Source of the DNA: Lepidonotus clava
Taxonomy: Eukaryota > Annelida > Polychaeta > Phyllodocida > Polynoidae
Direction: 5' to 3'
NCBI GenBank assembly: GCA_936440205.1
Contig: OW387148.1
Location: forward strand, 16,361,961 to 16,425,960
DNA length: 64,000 bases
Below, piece by piece: positions 1-10,089 of the stretch. The position numbers and the translations under genes are program-made. The notes beneath the pieces were generated by a model that made no database searches, was not told the DNA's origin, and was given only the letters and a program-made list of their open reading frames with translations. Position 1 is the stretch's first letter; each line of letters begins with the position of its first letter.

Positions 1-1030
1 TTGCAAAGTGAATATGATAATTTATGTGTATGTATATTCAGAAAACTTGAGCTTTTGAACTGATAAGATAATTATGCTGATGTAAATTCATTGATTTTTT
101 TGGGTGAAAGTCATAACTTGAAGCAGTTCAACACTATAATTTATATGCCCGTCGATGTCAACAGGTGCTGCGGGTTATTTGTGGTGGCGCAAAAGCCTCA
201 CAGTTAAGAATCATACCACTTCAGCCCACATATTCTATTATCCTCAATAGATTTATGTTTTCTTTATAAATATCATAATAGATGAGACCAGAGTCATAAT
301 AACATCAGAGGGCCATGAATTTTGTCAATTGTAGACCTAAGGAAAAACTTGCCCTTTAAATATTTCACAGGCTATGTCCAAGAAACTTGGCATCGAAAAT
401 TTAACAATAAAAAATGCCTTTTAATTCTTTAAAACGCAGAATTGTTGTTCCCATTTTCAAAGCATCGGGTCTACAATGACCTTTTGAGAATGGATGTTTT
501 ATTAATCTCCTTGTATACTGAGCAAGCTCCCTTCTTACTTCCTGGTCTGAACTATTTGCTCAAAAGACTTAAGCCTATGTCGATAAAATTCTAGGTTGGG
601 AACACTGAACATAGTCTAGGCAGTGACCTACACAGGGGGAACTCTGAAAGTCCCAGATTTCTAAAGGTTTATGTTAACTCATTACAAGTTTAAAAATGTG
701 TCCGAAAAATGTAAGATTGAACCGCATGTGGCCACCAAGTGGATAGTAAGAGTGCTGAAAAAAGTGGGCATTTTAATCCCTTACAGACTGGCCTCAGAAT
801 GCGCATTAGGCTATTCCTGTATTTTACTGCCATTATGAGTGGACTTTGAGGCTAGTCTGTAAAGGGTTTTAGAAATTTAGTCATAAGTCCTAGCTTTTTG
901 CAAAAATGTTAGTCAAATTTATGGTGCATCTTTTTTCCGACCATTCTAACCTTTATCGACTAACCCATGTCCAAAAAAGTTGGATAATAAAATGAAAAGA
1001 AAGAATTCCAGGGAGATGCAAATCCAAGGG
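1..1030. other. AT-rich intergenic DNA
   Basis: I see no gene here. The only structure is a short inverted repeat at 776-867, listed separately. No long open frame or RNA gene was recognised. Confidence 0.6.
776..867. repeat. Short palindromic MITE-like element
   Basis: The left arm (cccttacagactggcctca) is matched in inverse orientation by the right arm (tgaggctagtctgtaaaggg) with about one mismatch and one extra base. About 50 bp of unrelated sequence separates them. There is no coding capacity. It resembles a small non-autonomous inverted-repeat element; no target duplication was identified. Confidence 0.6.
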
Positions 1031-1044
1031 TTCTGGGACATATA

Positions 1045-1772
1045 CCCTGGACACTTACCCCCAGAACACTTACCCCCAAGACACTTACCCCCTAGGACAC
1101 TTACTCCCTGGACACTTACCCCCTTGGCTTATAATGTAGAGTAAAATATGTGGTAAGAACTTAGTGTTTCTAATGGAAAGCAAACAAGATAAATATCCCT
1201 CTTTTCTAATACATGTCTAGGATTCATACCTAAAAGGCTAACTCGTCCCTACTCAATGGTCAATGGATGGGAAAATATCAAAACGGGTGCCAGCCATAAT
1301 TATAAACCCCCAGTAGTTTACATAAGCACTTAGGGTCAGTGGGCTCGGTCTTAATTAGGCCCATGAGGGGTGGGTTCCACCGGATCCCACTTCCACAGTT
1401 TTTAATAATTCTGTAATGGGGACTAAACTAAATGTATACCCCTCTCTTCTGGTAGTTCTTTAGGATTCATACCTAAAAGGCTAACTCGTCCCTATTCCTA
1501 GTCACTATTTTCCAAAGTCGTAATGGGGACTAAACTATGTTTACCCTAGAGAACCCCCTCCCAGGGGAAGGAACATTCCTTGGGGTTTAATTGCCGGCAC
1601 CCCGTCAAAACATCATTTGACTGAGTTCTCCAAGGTTGGGGGGTAAGACTAGTGTCCTGGGGGAAGTGTCCTAGGGGGTAAGTGTCCTAGGGGGCAAGTG
1701 TCCTAAAACTAGTGTCCAGGGGGTAAGTGTCGGGGGGGGGTAAAGTGTCCAGGGGGTAAGTGTCTTGTCACC
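1045..1772. repeat. Foldback-type element with arms of short tandem repeats
   Basis: The left arm (about 1045-1125) repeats a 14-18 bp unit with core ggacacttaccccc four to five times. The right arm (about 1640-1772) carries the same unit in inverse orientation (gggggtaagtgtcc) about six times. The interior holds a direct repeat: about 40 bp around ggattcatacctaaaaggct occurs near 1219 and again near 1461. Inverted arms built of subrepeats are the hallmark of foldback elements. No protein is encoded. Confidence 0.6.
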
Positions 1773-1839
1773 ACATTGATTGATTTATGCAAATCTGAAA
1801 TTAGATTATTTTTTCACTTTTAGTGGCGAATCCAGGGAG

Positions 1840-1925
1840 GGGGGAAGGTGCAATTCACCCTACCATGGATAGCCAATTTCTTGACTTTTACCTGCAGGTT
1901 AGCCTTTATCAGGGTGCAGGCTGGG
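1840..1925 (+). repeat. Diverged end of the 4278-4638 MITE family
   Basis: The motif caattcaccctaccatgga followed by a cctgcaggttagc segment matches the left end of the element at 4278-4638 with scattered changes. No matching right end was found nearby, so this looks like a fragment. Confidence 0.45.
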
Positions 1926-3880
1926 TAATATGGCGACAAATCACAAGGCTTTAGTATAGAAATTTTCACTAAGCATGTCAGTATATTTCTAGAGTGACGT
2001 GAAGAAAACCTAATCATTATTTTTCAAATTTTGTTAAACTGACCAAAATGGTATGGTCGCAGAATGGTCCTGTTACGTCGCTTCTTGCCTGGGTTTCTAT
2101 TCACATGACCTCGGAAGAGGGGTTAGAAAGTAAGCAGTAGTCTTGTCTAACCCTCATTTCATTTCGCTTTTTAATCTTTTTAGGGTTTTTTGTGTACAGA
2201 ACATTGGCATACATTACAAATCATCCCCATATTGTTGACACAAAAAATATTGGCATGGAAGGTCATACTACGAATGTTGATATACAGACTTTATGCATGA
2301 TAATATGGTCCATTCTTCAGTCATCGATTATTGTTATGGCCAATCACCACAACTACGAAAGGTAGCCCTATCATCTACAATCTATAATATGTATTATCAA
2401 GGTTTACCATAACATATATAATGAGACTTCGCATGCCATCAACAACCCAATATTCTATTTATTTGAAACGTCTTTGCGCGCTGCCTTAAGAATCACAGAT
2501 AAGCAAAGGGGTAATTTCCAAAAGGGCCAAAAGACCTACATTCAAAGTAAGTAAATAATCCACAAGCATTGGCTATTTACCTTTAGAGAGGAAAAGAAAA
2601 GAATAGGCTTTGGGGTAAAATGTCTCTCTTATAAAAAGGCAGCATCGCTTCGGATTACTGTTTGCGTGCCACTCTACACTTTCAGACGTATCTGACCTCA
2701 GGTTTTCTGTAGACCAAGTTGGTTTAGCACTGTTTTATGTACAGTAATAATAACATAAATTGCATGATTGCTTCTGAAATATAGCTACCTATTAGAAATA
2801 ATTACCTTCGTTACACAATTTCCTTTTTGGTCTTATGGACAAGCAGAATTAATTCGACATAGAGGAAACAGACTTTATGAAAAATATTTCCATTTGCTTT
2901 TAACACCAGCGATCTGATGCGTTAGAATCAAATTGAACGAGCAAACAATTATATCTAAGGAGACGTGTTTCAATATCTAAATGTATACCTTTATTGTATT
3001 CTCATATTACTATTCTTATTGAAACTTGTTCATACTTAAATAAGTTAATACTAAAAGCAAGTTTGGGCCAAAAAGGTTTTCTACGCAATCACCATAATAT
3101 ATTTCTGTTATTCAAATCCAAGTGTAAATCGGTTAATTTTTCCAGAATATAAGACTGGGGAAGGACAGCATACGTAGCATATCGATAGCATCAATAGACT
3201 ATACTCGAACCTTAGATTCCATCAAGGGTTACATAATTATCTGACGTGAACATTATTAATCTGTACAAAACGCATTCCTGACATTTGACATAGAGAAAGA
3301 TAGAAATGATACACTGATCAAACTGTAAAGTTACATATCTCAGATTACAAAACCTATCATTGTTTTCGACGGCTCAGTTATCCTGATAAAGATGTGAACC
3401 GGGTCACCGACAAGAAAAGACCTATATAAAATTTGCAAGATATCAGGATTTTTAAATGTCAAGTTATAATGAATCTATATTCAAATAGGGATCAAACCGT
3501 CTTCACAAATAAGTCATCTGTGGTTAACAAAGGGTAAAACACTGTTTGGTACCCTTTAATATGAATAAGGCCGTAGGGAAAAAAAACCATGTCCAAAATA
3601 CGTTCTAAACAGTACAAAAGAATTTTTTAAAAAACATAGGTGACAGATGACCAGGTTGGCACCACATACTCCTTCTCTGTTTGCCAAGCGGTCTGTGGGG
3701 TGTTTAGCATCTCTACCTGCCCCGTTTACCTTAACAGGGACGTATCCACCAAGACGCCCAATCCCCTCAATCGGCCGACGACCATTTCAAGGTAAGGCGG
3801 GGAATATGTCTTATTATTGCCAGCATGATTTCTTGTATACAAAAAGATTTTGTAGATTCCTGAAGATGACGTCTGCCTTT
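1926..3880. other. Intergenic DNA, nothing recognised
   Basis: Only short open frames without family features are present. No RNA gene, clear repeat or conserved coding pattern was seen. Confidence 0.5.
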
Positions 3881-4049
3881 GGGGCCTTCCATTAAGTACG
3901 TACGCAGCAAGGAGGGGTGGGGGGGTATGAAACTTATGAAAATTTGCGTACGTTCCTGTATAAATTCAATGCGTACTTTAGCTTAAGGGAGGGTCGGGAG
4001 GGGGTCTAAAATTAAGGAAAATTTGCGTACGTACTAAATGGAAGGCCCC
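3881..4049. repeat. 169-bp MITE with 26-bp terminal inverted repeats
   Basis: The left end begins ggggccttccattaagtacg and the right end is its inverse with one substitution, continuing through a shared gtacgca. Each arm covers about 26 bp. The inside is G-rich and non-coding and has internal gcgtac words. The flanks both carry ttt, which may be a 3-bp duplication, but this is weak. Confidence 0.75.
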
Positions 4050-4277
4050 TTTTGAAAAGTAGACACATTCTCCATATTTTCCCAATCGTCCTCCATTTCA
4101 TACAAGGATTCTTACAAATCTCGCCCCAAGAAAACCTTATAGGAAAACCATGACATTAGCTAAATGTATTCTCCGTGCTCCTCTGCTATTACGACGGTGT
4201 CCGCATTGCAATATTGTGTTCTTCTTACGTATCAGATGTAGTTAACTCAATGCAGCATTGGCTACTATCTAGGCAAC

Positions 4278-4638
4278 TTCAATTCTCCCTACCACGGATA
4301 GCTGATAAACAGTAGTCCAAATACTTGCAGGTTAGATTTAGCTAATTCTTTGGACGATAACACATGGGAATCTTTAGAAAATATATACAAAATTTATATT
4401 TGCAATCTTTTTATCTGTATTGAATACATTTTCAAACCAACCTAGAAATATGAAGTATACATAGATGCAAATTGGAAAAATACTTGTTGCTAATTTTCCA
4501 TTACGTTAAACCACAAAAATCTCCAAGATTAGGGCCGAATAAAATTTCTATACTTAAGCTCTGTGACTTACATCTTGATCTAGGATAGTCTGCAGATAGG
4601 ATACAGGAAATATGCTATCCGTGGTAGGGAGAATTGAA
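4278..4638. repeat. 361-bp MITE with 25-bp terminal inverted repeats
   Basis: Left end ttcaattctccctaccacgg plus atagc is matched exactly in inverse orientation at the right end. The interior is AT-rich and non-coding. It lies about 180 bp upstream of the gene A start codon. Diverged single ends of the same family occur near 1848 and near 31754, the latter inside the giant transposon. No target duplication is evident. Confidence 0.8.
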
Positions 4639-4816
4639 CACGAAACGTGATTTGGTGATTGCATGTTTTACATTCAGCATTAGAAACTTCCTGATAGATC
4701 AACCGAAATGGTGTCATTGTGTGCCCTGCTAAGCAGAGTAAATAGATTATTTCCATGTTGCTGGTGCCACCCAGTAGGTGTTGAACACTCCCACAGTGTT
4801 CCTGGAGCTGGAGACC

Positions 4817-4921
4817 ATGGAGAGGTTGCTGGTGTTGCTGACTGTACTAGTGGGGGTGAGAGGCAGTCATTTTCGTGGAGGAATCATCAGCCTGAGTCCC
4901 AGCCAAACGGGAAACCTGACG
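4817..4921 (+). CDS. Gene A exon 1: signal peptide of a large surface protein
   Basis: The start codon has a good context (gagaccATGG). The 35 codons encode a classical signal peptide (MERLLVLLTVLVGVRG) followed by the SHFRGG motif. In my recollection this motif opens the mature part of a family of large invertebrate extracellular proteins. The exon ends in phase 0 at a consensus donor (acg|gtgagt). The next exon starts in phase 0 at 12962 after a pyrimidine tract and cag. The intervening intron is 8,040 bp and contains the Ngaro-type retroelement. Start choice is supported by the signal peptide; an upstream overlapping frame at 4708 lacks such features. Confidence 0.8.
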
Positions 4922-5199
4922 GTGAGTCGCTGCTGTCTAATTTTACAAATCGTGAGATTATCACAGGAACCAAAATTATATCTAGGAGTTTAAAGTATAT
5001 CTCCCTACTGTAGAGAGGTTTAAACGGTATTCAGAAACAAACAAAATTATTTCAACATTAAAGCGTTCCCACAACCTTTTGCAGAACGTATAGGCCTATA
5101 AATAGGAGAATGTATTAGCACATTATTCAATGGACTAATAGTAGAGGGGCCAAACTCAACAAGAGCCATATTTAAGAAAAAAACCCAACCCGAGATATA

Positions 5200-5381
5200 G
5201 ATATTAAATTGTGTAGCGATACCTAAGCAATTTATTTATTTCGGAGAGAGCGTGACGTCATCGCCCTTCGTTTCCATCGCTACGGAGATTGTTGTACCTC
5301 GACTATATAAATCGCCCGAGCTTGACCGTTGGTCATTCTCGTTCTAACCACCAACGATTTACCATCGCAGCAGAATTTTAA
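5200..5381 (+). repeat. Split direct repeat A1 of the Ngaro-type element
   Basis: This 182-bp repeat is the left terminus and matches 9789-9970 exactly by eye. It includes a TATA-like ctatataaat near 5303-5312 and a tgacgtca CRE-like palindrome near 5252-5259, so it probably contains the promoter. Confidence 0.85.
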
Positions 5382-5475
5382 GAGAGATTTTTGAATTTCT
5401 CAGCGGTTTTAAGGGGTTTAAACCGTATTATTTCTACACACCATTCTAAGAAATAATTAATTGGACTTACCGAAG

Positions 5476-6495
5476 ATGTCCAAGAAGAAGAACTTCTGCA
5501 AAAAGTGTCAGACTCGACACATCGCCCCGACGGGGAAGAAATGCAATCGCCTGAAGACGAGCGATGATTCTGCATCGGGCGGGTCGGATGACCTGTTCGG
5601 CGATGGTGGTGGTGAAATTGAGATGGGGAATAGCCTTTTGGGCAATTTCCCGGCGGCGATCCAATCGCCTCCGAATGCTGCGGAGACTGGAGTCCTGAAG
5701 AATAGGATGGGCGTAATGGAGAAGAACATCTCTAAACTCGTAGGCGCTGTCAACCGGTTAGCGGAGAAGCAAGAGGCGGCGATGGCACCCCCAAGAGTGG
5801 ACTCTGATGATGACAGCGATGGATGGACAGAAGTTTCGCCAAGAAAATCCAGGCCTAAGACGAAGAGGAGGGGGAAGGTACAATCATCGCCCAAACCGGT
5901 CAGCCCCGCCGTCGAGTCGTCGAGCGATGAGTCGAGCCGCTCCAGCGATAGGTCCACTTCACCTACAAAAGACAAAGGTAAAACAAAGAAATACGCCCAG
6001 AAATTGTATTGCAAAAGCGGCGATAAGCCTAAGAATGTAGAGGAGGTGTTGCTGGTTGGTCTAAAGACAATCGAGAGATTAATTATGGATAAAAAAGATC
6101 CACTCCCCGCTGTCAAGCATGTAAAACTACTGACAGAGAAAGCCTCTAAGCGATTGTACACGTTTGACACGTTTAATCAATATGATATCTCAGTAAGGGA
6201 AAGGGCTGGGAGGCTGGGACACGATGAATTTGGCAATTTCGATCAGGAGGAGATAATGTCATCTTTTTCCTTCGACAACACGTTCAAGGCAGGTGTCGGT
6301 ACCAAATCTGGAGGGGGTTACAAAGGTAAACAAAGCCAGGGAAACGGTAGATCCTATTCCGAAAAAATTTGCTTTCGCTTCAACTCTGAGAGCGGATGCT
6401 TTGGCAAATGTAACCTGAATCATGCCTGTATAATTTGCGATAAGAAAGGCCACAGCAAAAAAGATTGTGGTCGGGCGGGCAGCGATAAGAAATAG
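5476..6495 (+). CDS. Gag-like protein of the Ngaro-type element
   Basis: About 339 residues. The N-terminus is basic with a Cys-rich motif (CKKCQTRH). The middle is rich in Ser, Asp and Lys. The C-terminus contains Cys-rich knuckle-like motifs (CFRFN, CFGKC, CIICDKKGHSKKDC), the last fitting a CCHC nucleic-acid-binding knuckle. It probably packages element RNA. The pol frame follows directly. Confidence 0.75.
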   Translation: MSKKKNFCKKCQTRHIAPTGKKCNRLKTSDDSASGGSDDLFGDGGGEIEMGNSLLGNFPAAIQSPPNAAETGVLKNRMGVMEKNISKLVGAVNRLAEKQEAAMAPPRVDSDDDSDGWTEVSPRKSRPKTKRRGKVQSSPKPVSPAVESSSDESSRSSDRSTSPTKDKGKTKKYAQKLYCKSGDKPKNVEEVLLVGLKTIERLIMDKKDPLPAVKHVKLLTEKASKRLYTFDTFNQYDISVRERAGRLGHDEFGNFDQEEIMSSFSFDNTFKAGVGTKSGGGYKGKQSQGNGRSYSEKICFRFNSESGCFGKCNLNHACIICDKKGHSKKDCGRAGSDKK

Positions 6496-6498
6496 GAT

Positions 6499-8859
6499 TT
6501 GGCTTTCAAATCTGAGAAGATTCCAGGCGTTAAATACTTATCTGACAGTGACGTCACGGGTGAAGGGGTTTCTTCTCAGTCGTGTGCAAGCTCGCCAGCT
6601 CAAAATGTTAAATTATACAGTAAATCCAGAGATTCTGGTCGTAATGGTAGTTTCCTCCGTGTCTTAGAGGTTGAAAGTATTAATCCAGTCGAAGTAGACG
6701 ACGATTCGTGTTGTATTTCAAATATTATCTCCAGTATTGGTACGATCGGTACACGCCGGTACTTTGCATCGCCGGGGTCAAGCCCGGGTCAAAGCACCGA
6801 TACCGCTGACGTCACGGGTTTCCGTGTCGAAAGTACACAGGCGGTGTCGGAGCAGGAGGACAAAAATGTCAATCGACAAGGTAACTTTGTTCAAAATATA
6901 GAATTTCTAGCCGATACTTCTTGTCTAACGGTCGATAGGGATGGAGTTAAGGTCCTTGTCGACAATTACCCCAAGTTTGACAAAATTCCATCGGGTAGTT
7001 CAAGAGATATTAAATATTTTGAAAATAATCTTCTTGTCTCGACGCGCTCGCCGAGTGGTCAAACTGTCAATGTATTCGAGAAATGCGCTCGTGGGGAATG
7101 CACTTGCGAATATTATATTAATGGCGCATTGGCGCAACTTAGGCCTTGTAGATTCGAATACTTACTTTCATTGGGGTCTGATGAGTGTAAAAACAGATTC
7201 AGACCTATGGTTGATGGTATTATAGATGGATTTAAAATAGTTGATGAGACGGTGCCAAGCGGGGGTCTAAGTTATGACTGCAGAAATTATAATTCCCTAT
7301 TTGAAGGTGACAATAGGAAAAAGATGGACAAAATAATAGGCAAGGAGTTAGCTGAGGGTTACCTTAAAATAGTAATGGAAAAGCCTGCCTGTATTCACTC
7401 TATGGGAGCAGTCCCAAAGCCTGATGGTAACATAAGACCAATAACAGACTGTAGTATGCCTGAAAAAATCTCAGTAAATAATTTCTGTGAAAATATTATT
7501 GAGGAGTTCAAATATAAAAGTGTGGACAATGTTGTGGCCCTTTTAAATCCAGGGGATTATATGGCTGTAGTTGATATAAAGTCAGCTTACAGGGCAGTAC
7601 CTATTTACCCAGACCATCAGAAATACTTGGGAATTAGATGGGAGATTAATGGTAAAACTGAATATATACAGGATTCCCGCTTGGCATTTGGTCTTAGGCT
7701 AGGACCCATGTATTTTAATGAAATTTCTGAATTTATATATCATATTTTGTCAGATATTTATGGTATTCAAACAGTAAATTATTTGGATGACTTTATTGTC
7801 ATTGGGGCTAGTCTAGAAGAGGCAACATGGGCACAACAGGTAGTTATAAGGGTCTTAAGATACATAGGCTTCCATATAAGCTGGGGGAAAGTGACCCCAC
7901 CATCACAGGTATGTACCTACCTGGGCCTGGAAATTGATTCAATTAAAATGGAAATTCGCCTTCCAAAGGAAAAGTTAGAAAAACTAAAAATTTTAGTGGT
8001 GAAATACAGTAAAAAAGCTACTATTGGTAGGAAGGAGTTGGAGAGCCTAGGAGGCCTTCTGTCTCACTGTGCTCATGTAGTGGATGGTGGCAGAGTGTAT
8101 TGTCGTAGGGTTTATAACCTTTATAAAGTCCTTTTAAATAATAATTTAAAGGCTATTAAAATTGGCCAAGCCTGTAGGGACGACTTAAATTGGTGGGAAA
8201 AATTTTTGGAAAATTTTAATGGTAAAAAACAAATAGAATATAAAGAATTTCCTCTCCCTATGGTATCAGACTCATCTATGAAAGGCTTTGCAGTGTATAT
8301 GGGTAGTGACTGGAGAGCAGGTAGCTGGGATAATAGCATTATTTTGCCAGAGTCTGATTGCAAACATATTATACCGGCCCCTTCTGATATTGTATATAAT
8401 AAGGAAAATATAAATGAATTGGAATTATTTCCAATCATGCGTGGCCTACAGGAATGGCTGAGCCAACTTGTGGGTCATAGCATTAATATCTATACTGATA
8501 ACACACAGGTTTTCCATATGATCAGAAAGGGGATTAGTTGTAATCCAACATGTATGAGTTGGCTCAGGGAAATATTTTGGGTCTGCAAAATATATAAAAT
8601 AAGACTGGTCCCACACTACATTAACACAAAAAATAATTTAGTGGCTGACACTTTGTCACGCCTTTTATATTTTAAAAGTGAGGACGCAGTTAAAAAGTGT
8701 ATCCTAGGTACGAATTTGTGTTGTACTAACGCCATTTTTAAATTTTGCAGAGAAAATACGCCTAAAAAGGCGCGTTGTGACGTTGAAAAAAGCCGCTGTA
8801 GGGGAAAATACCCAGAAATTGCGGAGGATGCAATGGAAATGTTACCTAAAGGTATGTAA
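6499..8859 (+). CDS. Reverse transcriptase/RNase H of the Ngaro-type element
   Basis: About 780 residues. The reverse transcriptase core shows the palm motif with DIKSAYRAV, the fingers/palm segment around LAFGLRLGPMYF, and the active-site YLDDF. It is followed by an RNase H-like region with DSSMKG, an ELELFP segment, YTDN and a terminal HYINTKNNLVADTLSR motif, consistent with a D-E-D-D active site. Order and motifs are those of DIRS-order elements. It immediately follows the gag-like frame and overlaps the start of the recombinase frame by about 80 bp. Confidence 0.85.
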   Translation: MAFKSEKIPGVKYLSDSDVTGEGVSSQSCASSPAQNVKLYSKSRDSGRNGSFLRVLEVESINPVEVDDDSCCISNIISSIGTIGTRRYFASPGSSPGQSTDTADVTGFRVESTQAVSEQEDKNVNRQGNFVQNIEFLADTSCLTVDRDGVKVLVDNYPKFDKIPSGSSRDIKYFENNLLVSTRSPSGQTVNVFEKCARGECTCEYYINGALAQLRPCRFEYLLSLGSDECKNRFRPMVDGIIDGFKIVDETVPSGGLSYDCRNYNSLFEGDNRKKMDKIIGKELAEGYLKIVMEKPACIHSMGAVPKPDGNIRPITDCSMPEKISVNNFCENIIEEFKYKSVDNVVALLNPGDYMAVVDIKSAYRAVPIYPDHQKYLGIRWEINGKTEYIQDSRLAFGLRLGPMYFNEISEFIYHILSDIYGIQTVNYLDDFIVIGASLEEATWAQQVVIRVLRYIGFHISWGKVTPPSQVCTYLGLEIDSIKMEIRLPKEKLEKLKILVVKYSKKATIGRKELESLGGLLSHCAHVVDGGRVYCRRVYNLYKVLLNNNLKAIKIGQACRDDLNWWEKFLENFNGKKQIEYKEFPLPMVSDSSMKGFAVYMGSDWRAGSWDNSIILPESDCKHIIPAPSDIVYNKENINELELFPIMRGLQEWLSQLVGHSINIYTDNTQVFHMIRKGISCNPTCMSWLREIFWVCKIYKIRLVPHYINTKNNLVADTLSRLLYFKSEDAVKKCILGTNLCCTNAIFKFCRENTPKKARCDVEKSRCRGKYPEIAEDAMEMLPKGM

Positions 8860-9673
8860 AAAATTTAATTGGGCGCCCTATAAATGTGACTCTAACCAGG
8901 GTTGTCTGTATATTTCTTATATTTCAAAATTTATGAAAGCATCCTCTGTGATAAACTATTATCAAGCGGTTATCTATTATCATAATGTCAAGGCCAAGCC
9001 AGTCGCAGGATGGTCAGATGTAAACATAAAGATGGTTGTAAAAGGAATTAAAAATTCCAATTTTTGTGAGGTGGATAGTAAAGAACCACTGAAAGAGAAG
9101 CATTTAGAAATGTTGTATAGGAAGGTAGATTGGTCCGACCAGTTAGGGATTTTAATATACATTGTAATTGTATTTTTGTTTAGGACACTACTTAGAGTAG
9201 GACACACTGTGAGGTCGGAACACATGCTTCTGAGAAAAAATGTTATATTTCATAAATGGGGTTGTATTGTAAAGGTTACATCCTCAAAAACAAAAAAGCC
9301 AGGCCAGGTACATGAGATACCTATTAATAGATTAGAAAATAAAAGAGTCTGCGCTGTATTTTTATTGGAGAAATTATTTAAAATTCATCCAAAGTCCAGG
9401 GATGATCCATTGTTCTCCACGGAAAAAATTGGTTATTTATCCTATACAATGGTTAATAAACAATTTAAACAAATGTTATCAAATTCAAAAATTAAGGGTA
9501 ATTTTTCAACACATTCTCTAAGGAGAGGAGGCACCACAGACTTGTATAATAAGGGTGCTTCCTTAACCTATATTAAGGAGAGAGGCCAATGGTCATCTGA
9601 TTGTATTTACAAATATATTAGGCCTTCAATCTCCGACAAAATTAATTATGATAAATTTTTATCACTACGTTAG
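8777..9673 (+). CDS. Tyrosine recombinase of the Ngaro-type element
   Basis: About 298 residues. The catalytic set of the tyrosine recombinase family is visible: an Arg in the RTLLRVGHTVRSEH region, HSLRRGG (H-x-x-R), a Trp in RGQWS, and the nucleophile Tyr in CIYKYIRP near the C-terminus. It would integrate the circular cDNA. It overlaps the pol frame and ends 20 bp before repeat B1. Confidence 0.85.
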   Translation: MTLKKAAVGENTQKLRRMQWKCYLKVCKKFNWAPYKCDSNQGCLYISYISKFMKASSVINYYQAVIYYHNVKAKPVAGWSDVNIKMVVKGIKNSNFCEVDSKEPLKEKHLEMLYRKVDWSDQLGILIYIVIVFLFRTLLRVGHTVRSEHMLLRKNVIFHKWGCIVKVTSSKTKKPGQVHEIPINRLENKRVCAVFLLEKLFKIHPKSRDDPLFSTEKIGYLSYTMVNKQFKQMLSNSKIKGNFSTHSLRRGGTTDLYNKGASLTYIKERGQWSSDCIYKYIRPSISDKINYDKFLSLR

Positions 9674-9693
9674 GTAATTGATTTGGAGGAATT

Positions 9694-10089
9694 GGATTAA
9701 AATAAATGTTATTTATTATATGTCCAAATCAATTTACCTTGTTTGTTGTCCTGTATTTATTCTAAGTTGTTCTAGCCGCGACGTAAATGATATTAAATTG
9801 TGTAGCGATACCTAAGCAATTTATTTATTTCGGAGAGAGCGTGACGTCATCGCCCTTCGTTTCCATCGCTACGGAGATTGTTGTACCTCGACTATATAAA
9901 TCGCCCGAGCTTGACCGTTGGTCATTCTCGTTCTAACCACCAACGATTTACCATCGCAGCAGAATTTTAAACTTTAGAATTATTGTTACAGGGAGGATTA
10001 AAATAAATGTTATTTATTATATGTCCAAATCAATTTACCTTGTTTGTTGTCCTGTATTTATTCTAAGTTGTTCTAGCCGCGACGTAAAT
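9694..10089 (+). repeat. Right end of the Ngaro-type element: B1-A2-B2
   Basis: B1 is 9694-9788, A2 is 9789-9970, and B2 is 9995-10089. B1 and B2 appear identical, as do A2 and A1. B1 and A2 abut, with A2 starting right after gacgtaaat; 24 bp separate A2 from B2. A circular intermediate joining B2 to A1 would recreate the B1/A2-type junction, as the family's integration model predicts. Confidence 0.85.

Larger units (their letters stand above)
5200..10089 (+). mobile_element. Ngaro/PAT-type tyrosine-recombinase retroelement (DIRS order)
   Basis: The 4.89-kb element has split direct repeats in the order A1, ORFs, B1, A2, B2. A1 (5200-5381) and A2 (9789-9970) appear identical over 182 bp, and B1 (9694-9788) and B2 (9995-10089) over 95 bp. 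This arrangement is diagnostic of Ngaro/PAT-type elements, which integrate with a tyrosine recombinase and make no target duplication. It carries gag-like, reverse transcriptase/RNase H and tyrosine recombinase frames in the expected order. Identical repeats and long open frames suggest a young insertion that looks whole. It lies in intron 1 of gene A in the same orientation as the host gene. Confidence 0.9.

Noticed and set aside
3647-3895. 82-codon open frame beside the 3881-4049 MITE
   Set aside because: No conserved motif or splice context was seen, and it runs into the MITE terminus.
5508-6170. A 220-codon minus-strand frame
   Set aside because: It is the complement of the gag-like frame and has no independent features.
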